Positions 40,130 to 48,094 of a stretch of DNA of 64,000 bases are shown here, piece after piece. This DNA comes from Kitasatospora aureofaciens (GTDB lineage Bacteria; Actinomycetota; Actinomycetes; Streptomycetales; Streptomycetaceae), in the NCBI GenBank assembly GCA_000720845.1, contig JODU01000026.1:20715-84714 (forward strand). Reading direction: 5' to 3'. Position 1 is the stretch's first letter. Every line of letters starts with the position of its first letter. The notes under the pieces were generated by a model. The model saw only the letters and a list, made by a program, of their open reading frames with translations. It searched no databases and was not told the DNA's origin. The translations under genes were made by a program, and so were the position numbers.

Positions 40130-43100
40130 TGCCCACCGACCGCCCCGGCGCACCGGACCCGCCACCCCTGCCCCGCCTCGCCGACATCCTCGGCCGGTCG
40201 GCGGCCACGGGGGACCGGCCGACCCCGCTGGAGCTGGCCGAACTCCTGTGGCTGGCCGGGCAGATGGAGCCCACGGCGCCCGATTCCCCGAACCCCCCGG
40301 CGTCCGGGCCCCGACCGGAGGAACCGCCCCCGGCCCGTGCGGCCACCCCCGAGCAGCACCGGGACCACCGGGCGGACCGGCGCCCGGACCGGGACCGGGA
40401 CCGGGACCCGCACGGGCGCCGCTCCCGGGACGACCGGCCGGCCGGACCCCCTCCCCCGTCCGAGGCCCCCCGCACCCCCCTGCGCCTGCCGTCCCCGGCC
40501 CCCGCCCCGGGCACCTCGGCGGCCCAGCCGCACAGCGCCCTGCTCGCGCCCGCGCCGCCGATGCTGCGCCACACGCTGGCGCTGCAGCGCTCCCTGCGTC
40601 CACTGAAGCGCCGCAGCGACGCACCCGTGGGCCAGGAGGTGGACGAGTCCGCGACGGCCGACCGCATCGCACGCCTCGGTGCCGGGCCCGAGTGGTGGCT
40701 GCCCGTGCTGCGCCCCGTACGGGAGCGGTGGCTGCGCCTGCACCTGGTGCACGACGCGGGCCCCACGATGCCCGTCTGGCAGCCCCTGGTACGCGAACTG
40801 CACGCCGCGCTCGCCCAGTCGGGCGTCTTCCGCACCGTCACCCTGCACCGCGCGGAACCCGACGGCACCGTCCGCGGGGACGGTGCCCAGATCCCCGCCG
40901 ACGGCCGTACGGTCATGCTGCTGATCAGCGACTGCATGGGGCCGCAGTGGCGCGAGGGCCCGGCCGGTACCCGCTGGTTCGGCACGCTGCGCCGCTGGGC
41001 GCGCCGCACACCGCTGGCCGTTCTCCAGCCGCTGCCCGAGCAGTTGTGGCGGGACACCGCCCTGCCGCCGGTCCCGGGCCGGCTGTCCGCCCCGCACCGG
41101 GCCGCGCCCAGCGCCTCGCTCGCCTTCACCCCCTACGACGGCACCGCGCCCCGGGCCCCAGAGGGCGCCGTGTACGTCCCCGTGCTGGAGCCGGGCCCCG
41201 AGTGGCTGGCGAACTGGGCCGCGCTGGTGGCGAGCCCGGGCGGCACCCCGTACCCGGGCGCCGCCGCAGCGCTGCACCAGCCGTTGCCCGCCGACGCCGA
41301 CGACCGCACCGACCTCGCGCGGCTGTCGCCCGGGGAACTCGTCCTGCGCTTTCGCGCCAGCGCCTCCCCGCAGGCCTACCGGCTGGCCGGCCACCTCGCG
41401 CTCGGACGCCCCGACCTGCCGGTGATGCGGCTGGTGCAGGCGGCGGTCGAGCCGGACCCGCGGCCCCAGCACCTGGCCGAGGTCATCCTCGGCGGACTGC
41501 TCACCACGGTCCCCGGGCCGCCCGGCTCCTACGCCTTCCGCCCCGGCGTGCGCGAGCTGCTCCTGCGCGGGCTGCCCCGCACCGCCCGCAACCGCACCCA
41601 CGACCTGCTGCTGCGCACCGGCGGCCTGATCGACGAGCGGGCGGGCCGCTCGCCCGGCGAGTTCCGGGCGCTCATCCCCTCCCGCGAGGGCACCGAGCGG
41701 GCCGACGGGAGCGAGTCGTTCGCGGCGATCAGCGAGGAGAGCGCCCGGCAGCTGACGGTGCGGGCGCGGCCCGCCGTCCCGGCGCCCTTCCCGCCCGCCC
41801 TCGGCGCCCGCTACCGGCCCACGCGCCGGCTCACCCCGTCGGGGAGGATCTGGCTGGCGGAGGACACCGGACCGGAGCGGGCGGCGCCGGACCGGACGGC
41901 TCCGGACCCGTCGCCGACGAACCGGACGGTGGCGATCCGGCTGCACGACGCGGACACCGACCCTGCCTCGCGCCGGACGTTCCTGCGCAACGCGGCGCGG
42001 CTGACGCGGATGTCCCACCCGAACCTGGTGACGGTGCTCGACGCCGGCATCGAGGACGACGTCCCCTACGTCGTCATGGAGCATCTCGACGGCATAGCGC
42101 TGGGCGCCCTCACCCGGTCCGACGGCCGGCTGCTGCCGGTGCCGCTGACGGTGTCGGTGGGGGCGCAGCTGGCCCGGGCGCTCACCGCCCTGCACGGGGC
42201 GGGCCTCGCCCACGGCGGTCTGGAGGCGTCCCGCGTGGTCCTCCTGCCGGACGGCACGGTCCGGCTCAGCCTCTTCGAGCCGACGCTGGGCTCGGGCCCG
42301 GGCAGGCGCTCCGCGGACCTGCGGGCCCTGTGCGACCTCCTGCTGGGGCTGACCTCGGGCTCCTCGCACCTGACCGTCCCGATCGACTCCCGCCGCCTGG
42401 ACCGGCTGCCCCACGCCCTGCGCATCCACTACGCGCACGCCCTCGACCAGCTGATGTCGCCCTCGGCGGCGGCGCAGGCCCGCGGTCTGGAACTGCTCGC
42501 GGACCCGCACCTGCCGGCCCGGGCGAAGGAGGCGTACCGGCCGCGCCGCTACCGTGCCCTGGGCCCGCTGCGGGTCGCCCTCCCGGACGGCTCGTCCGGC
42601 CCCGGCCCCGAGCTGCGCGCGCTGCTCGCGATGCTGCTGCTCAAGCACGGCCGCACGGTGACGCACGAGGAGCTGCGGTGGGGGCTGTGGGATCCGGGCG
42701 ACGAGCCCCGCAACCCCCGGGCCGAGGTGACCCGCCTCGCGACGCGGCTGGCGGACGTCCTGGGCCCGGGCGTCCTCGCGAAGTCCGCCCACGGCTACGC
42801 CCTGCACACCAGCGCCGACGACCTGGACCTGGTGCGCTGCGACGAGCTGGTGCGGCGCGCCGACGCGGCCGGGCTGCGGGACGCGCTCACCGAGGCCCAC
42901 GGTCTGGTCACCGAGGCGCTGGCGCTGTGGCACGACGCCGCGCCCCTGGCGGACGTGCCCGGCCCCGCCGCCCGCACCGCCCGCACCCGTCTGCTGCGGC
43001 TGCGGCTCGCCCTGCACACCAAGCGCGCCGAGCTCGACCTGGCCCTCGGCGAGTACGACCGGGCCTCCACCGAACTGTCCGAACTGCTGCGGTCCCACCC

Positions 43101-44166
43101 CCACCGGGAGGACTTCCGCCGCCTGTATCTGATCGCGCTGCGCCGCCAGGGCCGGGGCGAGGAGGCCCTGGAGGTGTACGAGGAGTACGAGCTGTCCGGG
43201 GGACGCAGCCCGGCCCTGACGGCGCTGGGCCGGGAGCTGCGCGAGGAGCACGCCGGGCCGGCGGACGACGCGCCGTGGTCGGAGTACGAGGAGCGGCCCC
43301 AGGGCCCGGACGGCACCGAATCCGTCGTGGCCGCGCCGGACGAGCTGCCGGAGGGCCCCTTCCCCACGGAGGACCGCCTGTGGACACCGCTGCTGGCGGA
43401 CGACGCGGAGCACGACACGGCACGGGCCCCGGAGAACAGGGCGGAGCGGGAGGAGAGGGAGGAGAGGGAGGAGCGCGAGGCACGACGGGCAGCGCTGCGG
43501 GACGCGATGCGGGACGAGGGACCGGAACCGGAACCGGAACTGGACGGGGAGCCGGGACCCGACCCGGGGGACGGGGAACCGGACGACCCGGAGTACGACC
43601 TCGACACCGGTTTCCGCGCCTGCGCCCGCTACGCCTTCGCCGCAGAGCCGGAGAGCCGTGGGAGCCCGGGGACCCCGGTGGACTCCGGTGCCCGCGCGGC
43701 CCTGCACGGCGTGGTCGCTGACCTGCTGGCGGGCAGCGGCATGGACGGCGCCTCCTACCAGCTCCTGGACGACGACGGCGGCCTGCTGGTGCTGCTGTCG
43801 CCGCGCGCCGAGGCCGCCCCGCTGCTGAGGGCGACCGTGGCGGGCCTGCCCGGGCTGCTGCCGCACCTGGGCGGCCGACGGCTGCGGGCGGAGTTCTGGC
43901 AGCTGGAGTTCTGGCTGGACGGCATCGGGGAGCAGGCCTTCCGGGCCGCCGAGGAGTCGGTCGGCGCGGTCCTCGACGCCTCCCCCGCGCGGGCGGTCGT
44001 CGCCCTCTCCGACTCCCTCTACTACGACGAGGTGTGCGAGGAGGGCCAGGACGGCCCCGTCTTCCCGCCGGACCTCTTCCGACCGCTGCCCGACGACACC
44101 GGCTGGTACCACCTGGTCGGCGATGCCGGCACCCGGGAGGCGCCCACGGCCACCCGGAACCGCTGA
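40129..44166 (+). CDS. SAV_2336-type multidomain protein: vWA-like, pseudokinase, BTAD and cyclase-like regions
   Basis: A 1345-residue protein. Region 1-45 is helical (LADILGRSAATGDRPTPLEL), followed by a Pro/Arg-rich linker. Region 170-540 is SAV_2336/vWA-like (LRLHLVHDAGPTMPVWQPLV, VMLLISDCMGPQWREG). Region about 560-770 has a protein-kinase fold that looks dead: VAIK is VAIR (602), HRDLKxxN is AHGGLEASRVVL (692) and DFG is LFE (714). Region about 807-1040 is a winged helix plus BTAD as in SARP regulators (LLAMLLLKHGRTVTHEELRW, LIALRRQGRGEEALEVYEEY). A highly charged Glu/Arg linker at about 1085-1150 precedes a C-terminal degenerate nucleotide-cyclase-like region (1157-1335). It is translationally coupled to the MoxR gene and looks like the sensor/scaffold of the module. 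Confidence 0.85.
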   Translation: MPTDRPGAPDPPPLPRLADILGRSAATGDRPTPLELAELLWLAGQMEPTAPDSPNPPASGPRPEEPPPARAATPEQHRDHRADRRPDRDRDRDPHGRRSRDDRPAGPPPPSEAPRTPLRLPSPAPAPGTSAAQPHSALLAPAPPMLRHTLALQRSLRPLKRRSDAPVGQEVDESATADRIARLGAGPEWWLPVLRPVRERWLRLHLVHDAGPTMPVWQPLVRELHAALAQSGVFRTVTLHRAEPDGTVRGDGAQIPADGRTVMLLISDCMGPQWREGPAGTRWFGTLRRWARRTPLAVLQPLPEQLWRDTALPPVPGRLSAPHRAAPSASLAFTPYDGTAPRAPEGAVYVPVLEPGPEWLANWAALVASPGGTPYPGAAAALHQPLPADADDRTDLARLSPGELVLRFRASASPQAYRLAGHLALGRPDLPVMRLVQAAVEPDPRPQHLAEVILGGLLTTVPGPPGSYAFRPGVRELLLRGLPRTARNRTHDLLLRTGGLIDERAGRSPGEFRALIPSREGTERADGSESFAAISEESARQLTVRARPAVPAPFPPALGARYRPTRRLTPSGRIWLAEDTGPERAAPDRTAPDPSPTNRTVAIRLHDADTDPASRRTFLRNAARLTRMSHPNLVTVLDAGIEDDVPYVVMEHLDGIALGALTRSDGRLLPVPLTVSVGAQLARALTALHGAGLAHGGLEASRVVLLPDGTVRLSLFEPTLGSGPGRRSADLRALCDLLLGLTSGSSHLTVPIDSRRLDRLPHALRIHYAHALDQLMSPSAAAQARGLELLADPHLPARAKEAYRPRRYRALGPLRVALPDGSSGPGPELRALLAMLLLKHGRTVTHEELRWGLWDPGDEPRNPRAEVTRLATRLADVLGPGVLAKSAHGYALHTSADDLDLVRCDELVRRADAAGLRDALTEAHGLVTEALALWHDAAPLADVPGPAARTARTRLLRLRLALHTKRAELDLALGEYDRASTELSELLRSHPHREDFRRLYLIALRRQGRGEEALEVYEEYELSGGRSPALTALGRELREEHAGPADDAPWSEYEERPQGPDGTESVVAAPDELPEGPFPTEDRLWTPLLADDAEHDTARAPENRAEREEREEREEREARRAALRDAMRDEGPEPEPELDGEPGPDPGDGEPDDPEYDLDTGFRACARYAFAAEPESRGSPGTPVDSGARAALHGVVADLLAGSGMDGASYQLLDDDGGLLVLLSPRAEAAPLLRATVAGLPGLLPHLGGRRLRAEFWQLEFWLDGIGEQAFRAAEESVGAVLDASPARAVVALSDSLYYDEVCEEGQDGPVFPPDLFRPLPDDTGWYHLVGDAGTREAPTATRNR

Positions 44167-44308
44167 ACGCCTCGCGCGCCCCCCGTTCAGCGGCACCCCG
44201 CCCGGCCCCCTCCAGCGGGCGCCCGCCCGCTGGGCCGCGCACGATCGGTGCCTAGGAGGCCGTCCACCGGGCGGTCCCGCACGGTCCGCGCTCTCGGGAG
44301 GATTCGCC

Positions 44309-45373
44309 ATGACCGCCAGTACTGCCAACACCGCCAGTCTGGAGGCGCTGCGCCGCTGCCACTTCGCCGTCGACCTGGGCGCGGCGCGGACCCGCGTCTA
44401 CGTGAAGGGTGCCGGGCTCGTCGTCGACCAGCCGTCCGCCGCGGCGGTCAACACCCGCACCGGCGCGCTCATCGCGGTCGGCGAGCTCGCGGAGAAGATG
44501 ACCGGCCGCACCCCCGGCTACATCCGCGTCGTGCGACCGGTCTCCGGCGGCACGGTGGTCGACATCGAGATGGCCCAGCGCATGCTGCGCCACCTGCTCG
44601 GCGACCGGGTCCGCCGGGCCCTGCGCCGCAAGCCCCGGCTGCGGGCCGCCGTCTGCACCCCGCACGACGCGGACCCGCTGTCCCAGCGCGCGGCGATCGA
44701 GACGCTGGTCGGGCTGGGCGCGCGCCGCGTGGAGCTGGTCGACACGCTCATCGCGGCGGCGGTCGGCTGCGGACTGCCGGTGGAGCAGCCGGAGGCCACC
44801 ATGATCATGGTGTGCGGCGCGCACGCCACGCAGGTCGCGGTGCTCTCCCTCGGCTCGATCGTGACCGCCGAGCGCATCCCGGTGGGCGGCGAGGCCGTGG
44901 ACCACGCGATCGTGCAGCTGCTGCGCCACCAGCACGAGCTGGTGCTGCCCAGCCAGTCCGTGCGCCCGCTGCAACTCGCCCTGTCCGGCAACGGGCTGAC
45001 CCCGCAGGGGCCGGCGTCCACCGAGATCCACGGCCGGGACGTGGCGACCGGGCTGGCCCGCAGTGTGCGGGTCGACACCGCCACGGTGCGCAACGCCATC
45101 CAGACGCCGCTCACCGCCGTGCTCGACGGCATCGGCAAGGTGCTGCGGGACTGCCCGCCGGACCTGGTGGCGGACCTCGCCGACCGCGGGATCATGATGG
45201 TCGGCGGGAGCGCGCTGCTGCCGGGCTTCGACCAGATGCTGCGCCAGGCCACCGGCATGCCGGTGCACATCGCGGAGCGGCCCGACGTGTGCGCGGTCCA
45301 GGGCCTCGGCAGCATGCTGGAGGGCCGGGTCGAGCCGCTCGTCCTGCACCCGACGACCGCCGACTCCGACTGA
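44309..45373 (+). CDS. mbl: MreB-like actin homologue Mbl
   Basis: A 354-residue actin-fold protein. GGGAGG lies 7 nt before the ATG at 44309, and the fold begins HFAVDLGAARTRVYVKG (phosphate-1 loop; GAART instead of GTANT). The conserved RPVSGGTVVDIEMAQRMLRH follows, and the adenosine motif appears as IMMVGGSALLPGFDQMLRQA. The phosphate-2 loop, normally DIGGGTT, is MIMVCGAHATQVAVLSL at about 167, so nucleotide handling is altered. From memory, S. coelicolor Mbl, encoded at the same place, contributes to spore-wall synthesis and depends on MreB for localisation. No mreCD genes are adjacent. Confidence 0.85.
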   Translation: MTASTANTASLEALRRCHFAVDLGAARTRVYVKGAGLVVDQPSAAAVNTRTGALIAVGELAEKMTGRTPGYIRVVRPVSGGTVVDIEMAQRMLRHLLGDRVRRALRRKPRLRAAVCTPHDADPLSQRAAIETLVGLGARRVELVDTLIAAAVGCGLPVEQPEATMIMVCGAHATQVAVLSLGSIVTAERIPVGGEAVDHAIVQLLRHQHELVLPSQSVRPLQLALSGNGLTPQGPASTEIHGRDVATGLARSVRVDTATVRNAIQTPLTAVLDGIGKVLRDCPPDLVADLADRGIMMVGGSALLPGFDQMLRQATGMPVHIAERPDVCAVQGLGSMLEGRVEPLVLHPTTADSD

Positions 45374-45476
45374 TCCGCCGCCCGGAGCCCCGGACGGCGG
45401 ATGCGCCCGGGGCACTGGAGGGACGCGGGCGGGCCGAGAGGGCCCAAGGACCGAGGAAGCCGAGGAAGCCGGACGC

Positions 45477-46895
45477 ATGACCGCGCAGCCCGCGCCCCGA
45501 CTGACCCGTCTCCTCGAAGCCCTCCTGGACGTCGGCACCGCGCTCGATCTGCGCAGCGTCCTGCAGCACATCGTGGACGGCGCCGCCGAACTGACCGGCG
45601 CCGCCCGCGCGGCCCTGGAAGTCGCCGACCCCGCCGGGGGCGGCCTCGCCGAGATCCGCACCCCGGGCCCGGATCCGGCACCGGGGACGGCGCCCCTGCT
45701 GCGGGTGCCGATCCACGTAGGGGACGAGGAGTTCGGCGAGCTGCGGCTGGCCCGGCGGCCCGGCGACGCCCCGTTCACCGTCGAGGACGAGCAGCTGCTG
45801 CGGGTCCTGGCCACCCAGGCCGGTGTCTCGATCGGCAACGCCCGGCTGTACGAGACGGCCCGGCAGCGCGAGCGCTGGATCGAGGGCGCGGCGGCCGTCA
45901 CCACCGCGCTGCTCACCGAGGAGGGCGCCGACGACGCGCTGACCACGGTGGCCGAACGGGCCCGGCTGCTCGCCGGGGCCTCCGCGGGCGTCATCCTGCA
46001 CCCGACCGCCGAGGGCGGCATGGCGATCGTGACCGCCTCGACGCCCGACGACCCGGACGGCATCGTCGGCGCGACCATCGCGCCGGGCAGCCCCGTACTG
46101 GAGCAACTGCTCGGCGGCGAGCCGGTGTTCATCGACGACTCGGCGACCGACCCCCGCATGACGACCCATGTGCGGCACCGCTTCGGGCCGAGCATGATGC
46201 TGCCGCTGCGGGCGGGCGGCCGGCTCATCGGCACCCTCGCCCTGCCCCGCCGGCGCGGCGGGCGCCCGTACACGGACCTGGAACGGCTGCTCGCGACGCA
46301 GTTCGCCTCACAGGCGGCACTCGCCCTCGTCCTGGCCGACGCCCGGCGCGGCAGGGAGCGGCTGGCGGTCTACGAGGACCGCGACCGGATCGCCCGCGAC
46401 CTGCACGACCTGGTGGTGCAGCGGCTGTTCGCCACCGGCCTGATGCTGGAGTCCACCCAGCGCCGGCCGGGCGCCGACGACGTCCGCGACATCCTCGGCC
46501 GTGCGGTGGACGAGCTGCGCTCCACGGTCCAGGAGGTCCGCACCACCATCTTCGCGCTCCAGCAGCCGCCCGCGGACCCGTCGACCGGGCTGCGCGGCCG
46601 GGTCCTGCGCGAGACCGCCTCCGCCGCCGCCCGGCTCGGCACCACGCCGTCGGCCCGCTTCAGGGGTCCCGTCGACGCCCTGGTCCCCGACCGGGTCGCC
46701 GACCGCCTCCTCACCGCCCTCCGCCGGGCCCTGGCGGACGCCTCCGCGCGCCCGGACGTCTCCCGCGTCGAGGTCACCGTGGAGACACCCGCCACGCTGC
46801 CGGAGGGCCGGGAGGGCGTACGCCTGAGCGTCCTCGTCGACGACGGGCGGGCCGAGGCGCGGGGGACGACGGTCACGTGGTGGGCGCCGCTCTAG
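45477..46895 (+). CDS. GAF-GAF sensor histidine kinase, DosS-like, with degraded ATPase domain
   Basis: A 472-residue soluble protein. Two GAF domains (about 15-130 and 150-290) are followed by a HisKA_3 dimerisation helix with the phospho-acceptor His310 (RDRIARDLHDLVVQRLFATG). The ATP-binding domain is short and altered. The N-box is ALRRALADASARPDVSRVEV, lacking the usual Glu and Asn, and after VDDGRAEA the G1/G2 lid is missing before GTTVTWWAPL. It may not bind ATP and might act as a scaffold or phosphatase. No response-regulator gene is beside it. The overall architecture matches Streptomyces and mycobacterial DosS/DevS-like proteins. Confidence 0.87.
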   Translation: MTAQPAPRLTRLLEALLDVGTALDLRSVLQHIVDGAAELTGAARAALEVADPAGGGLAEIRTPGPDPAPGTAPLLRVPIHVGDEEFGELRLARRPGDAPFTVEDEQLLRVLATQAGVSIGNARLYETARQRERWIEGAAAVTTALLTEEGADDALTTVAERARLLAGASAGVILHPTAEGGMAIVTASTPDDPDGIVGATIAPGSPVLEQLLGGEPVFIDDSATDPRMTTHVRHRFGPSMMLPLRAGGRLIGTLALPRRRGGRPYTDLERLLATQFASQAALALVLADARRGRERLAVYEDRDRIARDLHDLVVQRLFATGLMLESTQRRPGADDVRDILGRAVDELRSTVQEVRTTIFALQQPPADPSTGLRGRVLRETASAAARLGTTPSARFRGPVDALVPDRVADRLLTALRRALADASARPDVSRVEVTVETPATLPEGREGVRLSVLVDDGRAEARGTTVTWWAPL

Positions 46896-46961
46896 CGGAT
46901 GGTGCCGGCCTCCCGGAGGGGGTACCCGTCCCGTGACCGCCCCACAGGAGGAGGTAGCACG

Positions 46962-47126
46962 ATGAGCGAGTCGACCCCGTCCCAGGCCGAGGGCGAACGC
47001 GACGACGAGCCCGACACCCCGGACGTGCCGCACACCACTCCCTCCCAGGCGGAGGGCGAACGCGAGGACGAAGCCGGGAGCGCTGTGAACGCCGAGAGCA
47101 CCGAGAAGGAACCGGAATCCCGGTGA
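46962..47126 (+). CDS. Small acidic repeat protein
   Basis: A 54-residue protein starting MSESTPSQAEGERDDE, with a strong AGGAGGAGG ribosome site about 8 nt upstream. The segment TPSQAEGER occurs twice (about residues 5-13 and 27-35), each followed by an acidic run. The protein is rich in Glu, Asp, Ser and Pro with no hydrophobic core, so it should be intrinsically disordered. Third codon positions follow the genome bias. Function unknown. Confidence 0.65.
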   Translation: MSESTPSQAEGERDDEPDTPDVPHTTPSQAEGEREDEAGSAVNAESTEKEPESR

Positions 47127-47173
47127 CGCGGCGCCACCGCGGGCCAGAAGGTTTCTGCAGAGGTGATGCGGAG

Positions 47174-47247
47174 TGGGGCGGGTGGGACTCGAACCCACGG
47201 CCGACGGATTATGAGTCCGCTGCTCTAACCGGCTGAGCTACCGCCCC
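47174..47247 (-). tRNA. tRNA with CAT anticodon (elongator Met or Ile2)
   Basis: A complete 74-nt cloverleaf: acceptor GGGGCGG/CCGCCCC, D-arm GCTC/GAGC, anticodon arm GCGGA-CTCATAA-TCCGT, T-arm GTGGG-TTCGAGT-CCCAC, discriminator A. CCA is not encoded. The anticodon CAT fits Met, or Ile2 after lysidine modification. The anticodon-arm pattern looks somewhat Ile2-like, but I cannot decide. Confidence 0.93.
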
Positions 47248-47411
47248 ATAGCGGCGTGTCGCGTACACCTGTGCGCGCCGTCTGCCGCAGCATAGCCGCT
47301 CATACGATCTCCTGCCTCGGATGGTCGGCTTCCACGGCTGCCTTCATGACCTTGAAGACTCCGCAGCGTGCCGCGTGGTTCCCGGGACTTGAGAACACAT
47401 GAGGGGCACAT

Positions 47412-47434
47412 GAAAAAGGACCCCGAAGGGTCCT
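47412..47434 (-). terminator. Rho-independent terminator of the tRNA-Asn pair
   Basis: On the minus strand, stem AGGACCC / GGGTCCT with loop TTCG is followed by a run of T (47413-47417 as A on the plus strand). It lies 12 nt downstream of the second tRNA-Asn and has a true U-tract, which is unusual for Streptomyces. Confidence 0.85.
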
Positions 47435-47445
47435 CGTTCACGGTG

Positions 47446-47518
47446 CTCCCCCGACTGGACTCGAACCAGTAACCTGCCGGTTAACAGCCGGCTGCTCTGC
47501 CAATTGAGCTACGGAGGA
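47446..47518 (-). tRNA. tRNA-Asn (GTT), distal copy
   Basis: A 73-nt cloverleaf with acceptor TCCTCCG/CGGGGGA, anticodon loop CTGTTAA (anticodon GTT), T-arm ACTGG-TTCGAGT-CCAGT and discriminator G. CCA is not encoded. It is the second of the tandem pair on the minus strand. Confidence 0.96.
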
Positions 47519-47523
47519 CCGAG

Positions 47524-47596
47524 CTCCCCGGACTGGACTCGAACCAGTAACCTGCCGGTTAACAGCCGGCTGCTCTGCCAATTGAGCTACCGAGGA
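47524..47596 (-). tRNA. tRNA-Asn (GTT), proximal copy
   Basis: A 73-nt cloverleaf, identical to the neighbouring copy except in the acceptor stem (TCCTCGG/CCGGGGA). The two are only 5 nt apart and must be cut from one precursor. CCA is not encoded. Confidence 0.96.
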
Positions 47597-47744
47597 ATGT
47601 CGGTGTCGCATCGAACGCGTCAGCCTGGGTATTCGCCAGGGGGCGCGCGCTCGCTGCGACACATACATTAGCGCAAGCAGGGGGGTGCTCCGCCAATCGG
47701 TACTCGCCAGCACCCCGGAGCCAGTGAAGGGAAGGGTGGCCGCC

Positions 47745-48050
47745 ATGCGTTACCGGCTCACGTTCGTCGTCGGACTAGCGGTGGGTTACGTGCTCGGCAC
47801 GAAGGCCGGGCGGGAGCGTTACGAGCAGTTGCGGAAGTCCGCGCAGCAGGTCGCGCAGAACCCGGCCGTGCGCAACACCGCGGAGTCCGCGGCCCAGCAG
47901 GGCAGGCACTTCGCCGACAAGGCGTACCACGTGGTGAGCGACAAGGTCGGTGACCGGATGCCCGACTCGGTGGCCCACCGGGTCCGCTCACTGCGGGAGC
48001 GCGGCAGCAACGGCAGCGGTCCCGACGACTGGGGCACCAGCAACACCTGA
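47745..48050 (+). CDS. YtxH-like small membrane-associated protein
   Basis: A 101-residue protein starting MRYRLTFVVGLAVGYVLGTK, one N-terminal hydrophobic helix with the Gly-rich face and following Lys/Arg typical of YtxH-domain proteins. A long charged amphipathic region follows (GRERYEQLRKSAQQVAQNPA, HFADKAYHVVSDKVGDRMPD). The start at 47745 is preferred over an upstream frame because GAAGGG precedes it and the helix begins there. The family is linked to general stress in Bacillus, and a role here is not established. Confidence 0.82.
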   Translation: MRYRLTFVVGLAVGYVLGTKAGRERYEQLRKSAQQVAQNPAVRNTAESAAQQGRHFADKAYHVVSDKVGDRMPDSVAHRVRSLRERGSNGSGPDDWGTSNT

Positions 48051-48072
48051 GGTCCCGGTACGGGGACCTCAG
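48047..48072 (+). terminator. Terminator overlapping the YtxH-like stop codon
   Basis: A perfect 10-bp stem CTGAGGTCCC / GGGACCTCAG with a 6-nt loop. The TGA stop (48048-48050) is inside the left arm. Confidence 0.7.
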
Positions 48073-48094
48073 CCGGTGCGGCAGAATTTCGGGT

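Noticed and set aside
40027..44331. A 1434-codon antisense open frame across the SAV_2336-type gene
   Set aside because: A shadow of high G+C third positions, with Arg/Gly/Gln-rich low-complexity translation and no ribosome site.
47238..47441. Short minus-strand frame between the tRNA genes, considered as an integrase remnant or attachment site
   Set aside because: No integrase motif, no direct repeat of a tRNA 3' end and no mobile genes around. The stretch 47248-47411 shows nothing recognisable.
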